In this document: positions 34,344 to 42,235 of the stretch, one piece after another
Position numbering within the stretch: the stretch's first letter is position 1
How the letters are laid out: each line of letters starts with the position of its first letter
Source of the DNA: Pseudomonas fluorescens
GTDB lineage: Bacteria; Pseudomonadota; Gammaproteobacteria; Pseudomonadales; Pseudomonadaceae
Direction of reading: 5' to 3'
DNA length: 64,000 nucleotides
Assembly (NCBI RefSeq): GCF_902497995.1
Contig: NZ_CABVII010000001.1
Span: 310,001-374,000 of the forward strand
Program-made: the position numbers and the translations under genes
The notes under the pieces: model-generated
Told to the model about the DNA's origin: nothing
What the model saw: only the letters and a program-made list of their open reading frames with translations
Database searches by the model: none

Positions 34344-34377
34344 GCCGCAACGTCGGGTTGCGGCGGCTTTTTTTTTG
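34344..34377 (+). terminator. Terminator of the ABC transporter operon
   Basis: GCCGCAAC and GTTGCGGC pair around a short loop and are followed by nine T. It lies 50 bases after the ATPase stop. Confidence 0.8.
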
Positions 34378-34457
34378 CCTGCTGCATGAAAGCGGCCCTG
34401 CCCGCTTTCGATTATTTGGCTTCAAGCGTAGCGACCGAACTGTTTGCATCCCTTGAT

Positions 34458-35894
34458 TCAATCATCGATCAAGCTATCCAACCACTGATATTCAGCAATG
34501 CTGGACTGATGCAACTGCTGCATGCTTTTCGCTGCCCAGATAATGCTGTCAGCGTTTCTCGAGGCCATCTGCGCTCTCAGCCCTGGATTTGCGTTAAACA
34601 AATTAACGGCAGTTTGAAGATCAAAATCGGCCGGTATCCCCAAATACTCACTGACACCGTGAATAAACCTGTGATGGTTGCTCGTAAAGGCACTCAGATA
34701 CTCTGCCGTTAGCCCACCCTGCATAATAATGTGAGACAAACCGCGTTCCGGAATGTCGTAAGCAGGTATCGGGCGACCTAAGGTGTGTTGCATGCTAACG
34801 TCCAGATAGAAAAAATCCACGGCACCAGGCCCGACACTCGTGAATCTGTTTATCCTGTTTGCGTGCAACATTTCATGACCTAGCATTATATCTAAAGTAC
34901 CGTCCCGCATATGCTTAAGACTTATAAAAATCCTACCATGAAAATCAAGAGTATATATCCAGGCCTTACAACTCCCCCCAGAGTCGACCCCCATAAACTT
35001 ATCTACCCCCCAAAGCCCCTGATATTCTTTGGACAGGGCCTGCCCCCGCAATAAAGAATCAGAAAACCGGTCTATAGCCACTTCATGGCTGCCTCCAAAG
35101 TAACTCTCGAAAACGCCTTCAGCTTCCCTGTAATTCAAACCGACAGCGTTATTCGCATCAAAAAAAATTCGCTCTACCGCCTTTAACTCCGAATGCATGA
35201 GGGCTGCTTGTTCCGGTGAAAACTGTCTTAACCCACGCGCAACAATGGTGGAGCCCGGCGATAAATTGCGCTCAAACCTGTCGTTCTGTCCCTCATCAAT
35301 TAGTCCGTCGCTATCTTGGCCATTTCTGACATTGTGAATGATCTCATCCACATCAATGTCGATGACATGACTGACTCCAGAGGAAGGCAAAGGCGCTGCG
35401 AGCAGCCAGGTCATCGTCCCGCGGTCGAAAAAAAGAGCCGGACCTGAAGCCCCCAGCTCGGACGCCAAGATGGCCCGATACACGCCGGTCACGGAGTCAC
35501 GCCGAACCTGCACTACTCCGCCTATGGCAAGATCAACGAATTGACGCTCTTTGTATGTCCTGATGCCTTGGTCATCGGCCGGCGGGAGTTTGGCCGGAGG
35601 CGAGAACCGATAGTTCTTCAATCGCATCCAATCGGAGTCAGTGCGAGCTTCGCCTGCACCCGACATATCGGAAACGATGATTGCGGGGGGCGGCGAGGTG
35701 GGTTGCCGGAAAGACGTACCGTCCACTTCTGCAAGTGCTGAAGTGTCCGTCGGTGAAGGACGAGGCACCTTAGCCGCAGGCCCGTCGTAAGTGGATGTAC
35801 TTTCCGGTCGCACACGAGCTGGGGCTGGATCAGCCGAGCCTCGGGTTGGGGGCTGGGGTCCAGCAGGTTTGGGAACGATAATTCTGGGTGCCAT
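34458..35894 (-). CDS. Putative secreted toxin/effector with HExxH motif
   Basis: The 478-residue protein begins with a disordered proline-rich region (about residues 1-75). It then has a segment VQVRRDSVTGVYRAILASELGASGPALFFDRGTMTWLL, resembling domains seen in large Pseudomonas dermonecrotic/insecticidal-type toxins. The C-terminal half has HEMLH (GHEMLHANRIN), an HExxH zinc-protease-type motif, with a His-rich tail further on. There is no N-terminal signal peptide; export by a type III or VI system is possible. AGGAAATTTTT precedes the ATG. It interrupts the catabolic region, is clearly more AT-rich, and has no immunity-gene candidate that I can support. Confidence 0.55.
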   Translation of the reverse strand: MAPRIIVPKPAGPQPPTRGSADPAPARVRPESTSTYDGPAAKVPRPSPTDTSALAEVDGTSFRQPTSPPPAIIVSDMSGAGEARTDSDWMRLKNYRFSPPAKLPPADDQGIRTYKERQFVDLAIGGVVQVRRDSVTGVYRAILASELGASGPALFFDRGTMTWLLAAPLPSSGVSHVIDIDVDEIIHNVRNGQDSDGLIDEGQNDRFERNLSPGSTIVARGLRQFSPEQAALMHSELKAVERIFFDANNAVGLNYREAEGVFESYFGGSHEVAIDRFSDSLLRGQALSKEYQGLWGVDKFMGVDSGGSCKAWIYTLDFHGRIFISLKHMRDGTLDIMLGHEMLHANRINRFTSVGPGAVDFFYLDVSMQHTLGRPIPAYDIPERGLSHIIMQGGLTAEYLSAFTSNHHRFIHGVSEYLGIPADFDLQTAVNLFNANPGLRAQMASRNADSIIWAAKSMQQLHQSSIAEYQWLDSLIDD

Positions 35895-36349
35895 AAAAAT
35901 TTCCTGTATTGAAGGTAGTCTCCCAAAAAAAGGGCTGGCGGCGCTGCTTTCGTCTACCGCACGAGTGCTATTTCAACAGTAGACAAGCCAGTTTGAGCGA
36001 TACATATTTACCGCACATGCCATGGTTTTTCTAAGCATAGAGGCCGCCGGACAGCCTCATGAAACAGCCTCCAAGGCCGGTTTTTTTTGGCGATCGCCAA
36101 GGCGATGGTTAATCGATCCATTGAATGTTTGGGGATGAAACAAAGCTGAGTCAAAATCAATAGATCGTAGCCGGTGGCAGCTCGTTAGTAGCGCCAACAT
36201 AAAGCACAGATTATTGATATAAGAAATATCTGTAAGACCGTTCCGAAAATCCAAACCCTCCCAAATATGAGTTGTGTCCATTGACCCGTTGTCGCTACGT
36301 TCGTTGCTGCCTTTAAAATAATAACCAACGGTCAATAGAGGATTAGCGG
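35895..36349. other. Intergenic region between toxin-like and PheRS-like genes
   Basis: The 455 bases are AT-rich. A 14-base perfect palindrome TTGGCGATCGCCAA occurs at about 36088-36102, just after an eight-T run. No promoter or gene is convincing; a 115-codon frame on the minus strand lacks a ribosome site and recognisable content. Confidence 0.35.
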
Positions 36350-37498
36350 GTGCAAACACCAAAGAAATATCTGACAGACACATCCACCCATCAAGCCCTG
36401 TCACTGCAAGACCTTACCGAGCAAAGCGCTCCCGATCATGCCATCCGACTATTGCTGAATGAAATTCTCCTGGGGCTTGCTGAAAAAGGCTGGCCCCAGG
36501 CAAACATCCAGACAGGACCGCGCATCGTCACCGCTGAAGAAAACTACGGTCTGCTCGGTTATGACCCAAAGGAAATCACCCTCGGCAGTGAACACACCCG
36601 CTGGGTCGACGAGCACTCTCTGTTGCGAACGCAAACCACCAGTCAAATTCCGGCGGCGCTGCAGCGTGCGGCTGAAGTACGGCAGTCGGGTGAGATGATA
36701 TTGCTGGCTGCGCCTGGCATCACTTTTCGCCGCGATAGCCGGGATCGTTGGCATTGTGCAGAACCGCATCAAATGGATATCTGGGTACTCGGCGATCCTG
36801 AGTTGTCGACGCATGACCACTTGTTAAGCCTGGTCGACGATATTCTCAACTCAGCCGTGCCTGACAAGTCTTGGTTCTACAGCAACAGTACGCATCACTA
36901 CACCGAGGGCGACATCGAAGTGAATGTGTTGAATGACCGGACTCAGGTCGAGGTCCTGGAGTGCGGTCGTATTGCGACGTCTTTGCTGCAGCGCCTGAAC
37001 ATAGATCCATTGCAACATGGAGGGCTGGCTCTCGGGATGGGACTGGATCGCCTGACCATGCTGCGCAAAGGCATCCCGGATATTCGCTTGCTGCGCGATC
37101 AGAACCTACGGGTTCAGGCGCAGATGCATCACCTCGAACCCTGGAGCGCCGTATCACGCTTGCCTTCGATTACCCGTTATATTTCGTTGGCGGTCACGCC
37201 CGGGCTTAGCGAGGAAGTGTTGACCGAAAGGATGTTACAAGCGGCTGGCGATTGCGCTGACTGGATCGAGGAGTTGCAGGTCAAGGGACGCTGGGAATTC
37301 TCGGAAGTACCCCAGCAGGCCATTGAACGCCTCGGACTGCTGCGTGGTCAGGAAAATGTGCTTCTGCGCGTTGTACTTCGTGATAGTTCGCGGTCCATCA
37401 CAACCGCCGAGGCGAACGCCTTGTATGCAAACATTCAGTCGGCATTGCATGAAGGGGCGCCGGGGGCGGGTTACAGAATGGATTCTACCAAGGTTTGA
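36350..37498 (+). CDS. PheRS-like class II aminoacyl-tRNA-synthetase-related ligase
   Basis: The 382-residue protein joins a class II synthetase core like PheS to a C-terminal ferredoxin-fold anticodon-binding-like domain (about residues 285-380: RYISLAVTPG, RVVLRDSSRSITTAEANALYANIQSAL). In the core, HTRWVDEHSLLRTQTTSQIPAAL resembles motif 2 of PheS with its Leu-Arg-Thr-His/Gln-Thr-Ser, and LALGMGLDRLTMLRKGIPDIR is motif 3. This compact arrangement resembles monomeric mitochondrial PheRS rather than bacterial heterotetramers. Stand-alone relatives exist in pseudomonads without known function. The GTG start follows AGAGGATTAGCG. It may ligate an amino acid to something other than tRNA. Confidence 0.75.
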   Translation: MQTPKKYLTDTSTHQALSLQDLTEQSAPDHAIRLLLNEILLGLAEKGWPQANIQTGPRIVTAEENYGLLGYDPKEITLGSEHTRWVDEHSLLRTQTTSQIPAALQRAAEVRQSGEMILLAAPGITFRRDSRDRWHCAEPHQMDIWVLGDPELSTHDHLLSLVDDILNSAVPDKSWFYSNSTHHYTEGDIEVNVLNDRTQVEVLECGRIATSLLQRLNIDPLQHGGLALGMGLDRLTMLRKGIPDIRLLRDQNLRVQAQMHHLEPWSAVSRLPSITRYISLAVTPGLSEEVLTERMLQAAGDCADWIEELQVKGRWEFSEVPQQAIERLGLLRGQENVLLRVVLRDSSRSITTAEANALYANIQSALHEGAPGAGYRMDSTKV

Positions 37499-37524
37499 AA
37501 AACTTCAAGGCAAACGCAACCCTG

Positions 37525-37722
37525 TAGGAGGCCGCCCAGCCTGCGAAGAGGCTGCGCTTTCGCGCAGAGAACATGTCGATAAATCGGCAAATAATTTATC
37601 TTAAAAATCAATGAGATACATTTTGTTCTATAAGAGCTGGCTTGCCAGCGAAAGCGGTACATCAGCCAACATAATCATCACTGAACGGACGCCTTCGCCG
37701 GCAAGCCAGCTCCTACAGGTCG
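37525..37722. repeat. Degenerate and inverted REP elements
   Basis: A partial REP (GTAGGAGGCCGCCCAGCCTGCG) is followed by an AT-rich stretch and an inverted pair AGCTGGCTTGCC..GGCAAGCCAGCT (about 37631-37717). They fill the space between two convergent genes. Confidence 0.65.
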
Positions 37723-37755
37723 CGGGGTGTGGCGGGTATTTCAGACACCCTTTGA

Positions 37756-39162
37756 TCAGTCGGTATACCCCAACCGCGCCGCCCTGCTCTGCTGAGCCTG
37801 CCCACGCGTCGCCAGGCAGTAATACAGCGGACAAGTCACCACCAACCCCACCAGCCACGACAAATCTGCCCCTTCAATCAAATTGGCATAGGGCCCGACA
37901 TACAACGAGGTATTGGCAAACGGCAACTGCACGATAATCCCGATGAAATACGCCACGATCGCATGCAGATTGAAGCGCCCGTAAATCCCGCCATCGGCAC
38001 GAAAAATCGAGGCGATATCATAGCTGCCACGCTTGATCAGGTAGAAGTCGATCAGGTTGATCGAAGCCCAGGGCACCAGCACCAGCAGCAGCGCCAGAAT
38101 CAAGCCGATGAACTGCGAAATGAAGTCCGCCGAAGCACCCAATGCCACCACGCAGCAGCCCGCCAATACAATACTCGACAACACCACCCGCACCTTGATG
38201 CTCGGCGTCCACTGGCTGGCAAAAGTCTGGATCGAAGTGATGATCGACAGCACCGCGCCATACAGATTCAAGGCGTTGTGGCTGATGATGTTGAGCAGGA
38301 ACAGCACCATCAGAATCGGCCCCAACCAGCCGGTGGATTGCTTGACCGCGGCCATCGCCTCGGTGCCTTCCGGAGTCGCCAGCACCGCCACCGCACCGAA
38401 GGTAAACGACAGAATGGTGCCCAGGGTCGCGCCCAGGTAAGTGGCCCAGAACGGTTTGGCAATGCCGATATCCGCCGGCAGGTAACGCGAGTAGTCCGAC
38501 ACATAAGGCGAGAAGCTGATCTGCCAGATGATGCCCAGCGACACCGTCGCCAGCCAGCCGGACAGGTTGAAACCACCACGACTGAAAAAGTCCGCCGGCA
38601 GATCATGGGCGAAGATGTAGAGGAACCCGGCGAGCAAGGCGCTGCCCATGACCCAGGTGCCGATGCGGTTGAGGGTATGGATGAAACGGTAGCCGATCAC
38701 CCCGATCGCCGTGGCGCTCAAGGCGCCGATGAGGATGCTCGCCGGTACCGGCACCGACGGCGCGATGCCGACGATCGACTTGCCAGCGAGGACAATGTTG
38801 GAGATGAAAAAACCGATATAGATCAGCGCCGCAAAGAACACGATCAGCAGCGCGCCATAACGACCGAACTGGCCGCGGCTTTGCACCATCTGCGGAATCC
38901 CCATGCGCGGGCCCTGGGCCGACGCCAGGGCGATCACCAGGCCGCCGATCATGTGCCCCAGCGCAATCGCCAGCAGCCCCCAGAACAGATCGAGGTGGAA
39001 CACCTGGACCACCATGGCGCCGGTGACAATGGGCAGCGGTGCGATGTTGGTGCTGAACCATAGGGTGAACAGATCGCGGGCCTTCCCATGGCGTTCCGCG
39101 AGTGGGACGTAATCGACCGTGTGATTCTCGATCAGGGGGTCTTGCCGGGACGTCTGGGACAT
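37756..39162 (-). CDS. NCS1-family permease (cytosine/purine/hydantoin type), copy A
   Basis: This 468-residue inner-membrane carrier belongs to the nucleobase:cation symporter-1 family. The N-terminus HTVDYVPLAERHGKARDLFTLWFSTNIAPLPIVTG and the helix pair LASAQGPRMGIPQMVQSRGQFGRYGA are diagnostic; ISPYVSDYSRYLP (here FSPYVSDYSRYLPAD) is the central signature. Twelve helices are expected. It likely imports the nitrogen heterocycle or related compound degraded by the regulon. The fourth GntR-type operator lies 87 bases before its start, facing the divergent flavin reductase. A paralogue lies at 42236-43597. Confidence 0.87.
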   Translation of the reverse strand: MSQTSRQDPLIENHTVDYVPLAERHGKARDLFTLWFSTNIAPLPIVTGAMVVQVFHLDLFWGLLAIALGHMIGGLVIALASAQGPRMGIPQMVQSRGQFGRYGALLIVFFAALIYIGFFISNIVLAGKSIVGIAPSVPVPASILIGALSATAIGVIGYRFIHTLNRIGTWVMGSALLAGFLYIFAHDLPADFFSRGGFNLSGWLATVSLGIIWQISFSPYVSDYSRYLPADIGIAKPFWATYLGATLGTILSFTFGAVAVLATPEGTEAMAAVKQSTGWLGPILMVLFLLNIISHNALNLYGAVLSIITSIQTFASQWTPSIKVRVVLSSIVLAGCCVVALGASADFISQFIGLILALLLVLVPWASINLIDFYLIKRGSYDIASIFRADGGIYGRFNLHAIVAYFIGIIVQLPFANTSLYVGPYANLIEGADLSWLVGLVVTCPLYYCLATRGQAQQSRAARLGYTD

Positions 39163-39248
39163 ATGAATGAACTCGAGTTTGTCTGATCTTATAGTTGTAC
39201 GAAGCCAAACCGGGGGATCTCTACGGCCACCCCTCAGATGCCGACCAT

Positions 39249-39262
39249 ATTATGGTATTCCA
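39249..39262 (+). promoter_or_regulatory. GntR-type operator copy 4, before NCS1 permease A
   Basis: ATTATGGTATTCCA, 86 bases upstream of the leftward permease gene. The intergenic space 39163-39487 holds this and copy 5, one for each divergent gene. Confidence 0.65.
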
Positions 39263-39421
39263 AACTTTGTACAAGGCTGATCCGCTCTTTTGTCTGGCAT
39301 CTGATGCGCAATTCTGATGGATGACCGCAAGCGCTGTTCGGCGTAAACGCCCGTATTTACTGACTTCGCGCCCTAATCCTCACGTTTATCGGCTCATCGA
39401 AAAAGCCCTTGCAAACTATGT

Positions 39422-39435
39422 ATTACGGTATACCA
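39422..39435 (+). promoter_or_regulatory. GntR-type operator copy 5, before flavin reductase B
   Basis: ATTACGGTATACCA, one change from the consensus, ends 52 bases before the flavin reductase start. It keeps the TATACCATCAGAC context of copy 1. Confidence 0.7.
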
Positions 39436-39487
39436 TCAGACCTACAAGCACATAAAAACCCGTACCACACCGCCAGAGGACCGTCCC

Positions 39488-39973
39488 ATGATCGATGCCG
39501 CCATCTACAAACAAGTGATGGGTTCGTTTCCGTCCGGTGTGACCGTGATCACCACGCTCGATGACGACGGCCAGATCGTCGGCCTGACCGCCAGCGCCTT
39601 CAGCTCGCTGTCCATGGACCCGGCCCTGGTGCTGTTCTGCCCCAACTACAGTTCCGACTCCTACCCCGTATTGATCAAGAACAAACGCTTTGCCATCCAC
39701 GTCCTGTCCGGCGGCCAGCAGAGCGAAGCCTACGCTTTCGCGCGCAAAGGCAAGGACAAGGCGCAGGGCATCGAATGGACCTTGAGCGAGCTGGGCAACC
39801 CGATTCTGGCTAACGCCACGGCGGTGATCGAGTGCGAGCTGTGGCGCGAATATGAAGGGGGCGACCACGCGATCATGGTCGGCGCGGTGAAGAACCTGAT
39901 AGTGCCCCGGCACAACGCCGGCCCGCTGGTGTACTGCCACGGCAAGATGGGCGCCCTGCCCGTTCTGGCCTGA
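39488..39973 (+). CDS. Flavin reductase, copy B
   Basis: This 161-residue protein is a close paralogue of the one at 25532-26017, similar along the full length and identical through long blocks (SFPSGVTV, ALVLFCPNY, ECELWREY, GGDHAI). It supplies reduced FMN or FAD, most likely to the luciferase-like monooxygenase 230 bases downstream. It has its own GntR-type operator. ATGATCGATGCC follows AGGACCGTCCC. Two reductases in one regulon suggest either two oxygenation steps or gene duplication with rearrangement. Confidence 0.87.
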   Translation: MIDAAIYKQVMGSFPSGVTVITTLDDDGQIVGLTASAFSSLSMDPALVLFCPNYSSDSYPVLIKNKRFAIHVLSGGQQSEAYAFARKGKDKAQGIEWTLSELGNPILANATAVIECELWREYEGGDHAIMVGAVKNLIVPRHNAGPLVYCHGKMGALPVLA

Positions 39974-40007
39974 TCTGCGATGTCCGTGAAATAAGCGCAT
40001 ACCTTGT

Positions 40008-40096
40008 GGGAGCGGGCTTGCTCGCGAAGAGGCCGGCATATTCGGCATCAATGTCCGCAGGCATACCGCCTTCGCGAGCAAGCCCGCTCCCACAGG
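40008..40096. repeat. Inverted REP pair
   Basis: GTGGGAGCGGGCTTGCTCGCGAA and its inverse flank about 45 bases between flavin reductase B and the monooxygenase operator. It may separate the two transcripts. Confidence 0.8.
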
Positions 40097-40132
40097 GCCG
40101 TCGCAAACAGAAATATTTTGCGAGCATCTCGT

Positions 40133-40146
40133 ATTATGGTATACCA
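40133..40146 (+). promoter_or_regulatory. GntR-type operator copy 6, before monooxygenase
   Basis: ATTATGGTATACCA, identical to copies 1 and 2, 56 bases before the monooxygenase start. Confidence 0.75.
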
Positions 40147-40202
40147 ATAATCAACAGGCCCGCAGTCGACAGGCCGACAACAAAAGATCCGAGGTAAGCG
40201 TC

Positions 40203-41246
40203 ATGAAGTTTTCCCTGTTCGTGCACATGGAACGTTGGGACGAAAGCGTCAGCCACCGTCAGCTGTTCGAAGACTTGACCGAACTGACCCTGATGGCCGA
40301 GGCCGGCGGTTTCAGCACCGTCTGGATCGGCGAACACCACGCCATGGAATACACCATCTCGCCGAGCCCGATGCCGCTGTTGGCCTACCTGGCCGCCAAG
40401 ACCACCACCATTCACCTCGGCGCCGGCACCATCATCGCGCCGTTCTGGCACCCGTTGCGGGTCGCCGGCGAGTGCGCACTGCTCGACGTGATCAGTAACG
40501 GCCGCATGGAAGTCGGCCTGGCCCGCGGCGCCTACCAGGTGGAGTTCGACCGCATGGCCGGCGGCATGCCTGCGTCCTCCGGTGGTCAGGCCCTGCGGGA
40601 AATGGTTCCGGTGGTACGCGCCCTGTGGCAAGGCGATTACGCCCACGACGGCGATATCTGGAAATTCCCGACGTCCACCAGCGTGCCCAAGCCGATCCAG
40701 AAGCCTAACCCGCCGATGTGGATCGCCGCCCGCGATCCGGATTCGCACAACTTCGCGGTGGCCAACGGCTGCAATGTCATGGTCACGCCGTTGATGAAGG
40801 GCGACGAAGAAGTCCTCGACCTGAAGAACAAGTTCCAGAGCGCCCTGGACAACAACCCGGACGTGCCGCGCCCACAATTGATGGTGCTGCGTCACACCCA
40901 CGTCCACGCGATCGACGATCCCGAGGGCTGGAAAGTCGGGGCCAAGGCCATCTCGCGTTTCTACCGCACCTTCGACGCCTGGTTCGGCAACAAAACAACG
41001 CCGGTCAACGGCTTCCTGGAACCGAGCCCGGAAGAGAAGTTCGCCGAGCGCCCGGAGTTCCAGCTGGAAAGCCTGCACAAGACCGCGATGATCGGCACCC
41101 CGGAAGAAATCATCCCGCGCATCAAGTACTATCAGGAACTGGGGGTCGACGAGTTCAGCTTCTGGTGCGATAACAGCCTGCCCCACGCGGAAAAGAAAAA
41201 ATCCCTGGAGCTGTTTATCAAACACGTGGTCCCGGCGTTCCGCTGA
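40203..41246 (+). CDS. Luciferase-like flavin-dependent monooxygenase (LLM class)
   Basis: The 347-residue enzyme belongs to the bacterial luciferase superfamily. Family features are FSLFVHMERW at the first strand, AEAGGFSTVWIGEHHAMEY, HLGAGTIIAPFWHPLRVAGECALLDVISNGRMEVGLARGAYQVEF, and PPMWIAARDPDSHNFA. It uses reduced flavin and O2 to attack an organic substrate; RutA and pyridine monooxygenases are members. With flavin reductase B just upstream it forms a two-component system. It lies in the same regulon as the aldehyde dehydrogenase cluster. The substrate is unknown; an N-heterocycle is my inference from the transporter and hydrolase genes. Confidence 0.85.
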   Translation: MKFSLFVHMERWDESVSHRQLFEDLTELTLMAEAGGFSTVWIGEHHAMEYTISPSPMPLLAYLAAKTTTIHLGAGTIIAPFWHPLRVAGECALLDVISNGRMEVGLARGAYQVEFDRMAGGMPASSGGQALREMVPVVRALWQGDYAHDGDIWKFPTSTSVPKPIQKPNPPMWIAARDPDSHNFAVANGCNVMVTPLMKGDEEVLDLKNKFQSALDNNPDVPRPQLMVLRHTHVHAIDDPEGWKVGAKAISRFYRTFDAWFGNKTTPVNGFLEPSPEEKFAERPEFQLESLHKTAMIGTPEEIIPRIKYYQELGVDEFSFWCDNSLPHAEKKKSLELFIKHVVPAFR

Positions 41247-41309
41247 GTCCACCCACCGCCCCCCTGGACGCGAAGCCTGGGGGTTGACTGACGTGCAGGG
41301 TCGATTCCG

Positions 41310-41462
41310 ATGCTCAATGGTCGTCTCCCATCACTCACACTTTTCTCCGGTGCCGAGCAGGCTTACCTGCGCGGCGAATGGACCGCTTCGCATATCCATC
41401 TCAAGCGCCTGAGCGCCAGCGTTTCAGCCAAACAAAACGGCTTCTGGCAAATAGTTCACTGA
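41310..41462 (+). CDS. Short ORF of uncertain reality
   Basis: A 50-residue frame (MLNGRLPSLTLFSGAEQAYLRGEWTASHIHLKRL) sits in the 306 bases between the monooxygenase and the cysteine hydrolase. The ribosome site is weak (TCGATTCCG) and no family is recognised. Nothing else in the gap is supported; no copy of the GntR-type operator is found here. Confidence 0.3.
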   Translation: MLNGRLPSLTLFSGAEQAYLRGEWTASHIHLKRLSASVSAKQNGFWQIVH

Positions 41463-41552
41463 GCCCCCGAACAAGACTCCACGCACCTCACGTCGCGCCA
41501 TCGCGCGGCGTGCCCGGTGCAATGTGTTCCGGCCCATGATCAGGTTTGCTCA

Positions 41553-42230
41553 ATGAACAAAAATAACGCGCTGTTGATCATCGACATGCAGCAAGAGGAC
41601 GGCTTCGTCCTGGAAAATTTCGACCCGGTGCTGGCCAACACGGCCGCCCTGCTCGAGTCCGCCCGCCGTCAGCGGGTCCCTGTCATCTATACTCGCCACA
41701 TCAATCAGGCCGACGGCAGTGATTTGCCGCGCGGCGAACCACGAGCGGCCGACGGCGGCCCGAGCAGCTATCGCGCCGGCACCCGGCAAGTGGAAATCAT
41801 CGAACGCCTGGCACCGCGACCCGATGAACTCGTCGTCGACAAGGGCCGCTACAGCGCCTTCCATCGCACTGACCTGGATAGCCAGCTCAAGGCGCTCGGG
41901 GTCGATACCCTGATCGTCTGCGGCGTGTTGACCGATGTCTGTGTACTCAGCACGGTGTTCGATGCCTTTGCCTTGGGATATCACATTCGCCTGGTCAGCG
42001 ACGCCTGCACCACGACCACGCTGGCCGGGCACTACTCGGCACTGCTGATCATGACCAACTGGGTCTACGCCCTGGAAATCCTCACCGGCGCGCAATGCCT
42101 GCGCGCCCTCGAAGGTGAAGACTACTTGAGCCTGATCCCGGGGCAGCCGGACGAATTCGCCTACCAGCCCCACGAACTGGAAAGCACCATCGCCCGTTTG
42201 CAAACCCGCCTCGTCCAGACTCAGGAGTGA
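41553..42230 (+). CDS. Isochorismatase-like cysteine hydrolase
   Basis: This 225-residue cytosolic hydrolase has the catalytic triad of the family: Asp in LLIIDMQQEDGF (Asp11), Lys in VVDKGRYSAF (near residue 105) and Cys in GVLTDVCVLST (near 141). Relatives include RutB, maleamate amidohydrolase and nicotinamidase, which release ammonia or carbamate from amides formed by ring cleavage. It is five bases upstream of the second NCS1 permease, so uptake and amide hydrolysis are coupled. The start MNKNNALL is chosen 12 codons inside the longest frame. No operator copy lies upstream. Confidence 0.8.
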   Translation: MNKNNALLIIDMQQEDGFVLENFDPVLANTAALLESARRQRVPVIYTRHINQADGSDLPRGEPRAADGGPSSYRAGTRQVEIIERLAPRPDELVVDKGRYSAFHRTDLDSQLKALGVDTLIVCGVLTDVCVLSTVFDAFALGYHIRLVSDACTTTTLAGHYSALLIMTNWVYALEILTGAQCLRALEGEDYLSLIPGQPDEFAYQPHELESTIARLQTRLVQTQE

Positions 42231-42235
42231 TCGCC

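Noticed and set aside
36057..36404. 115-codon minus-strand frame upstream of the PheRS-like gene
   Set aside because: No ribosome site, no recognisable content, and it overlaps the start of the PheRS-like gene.
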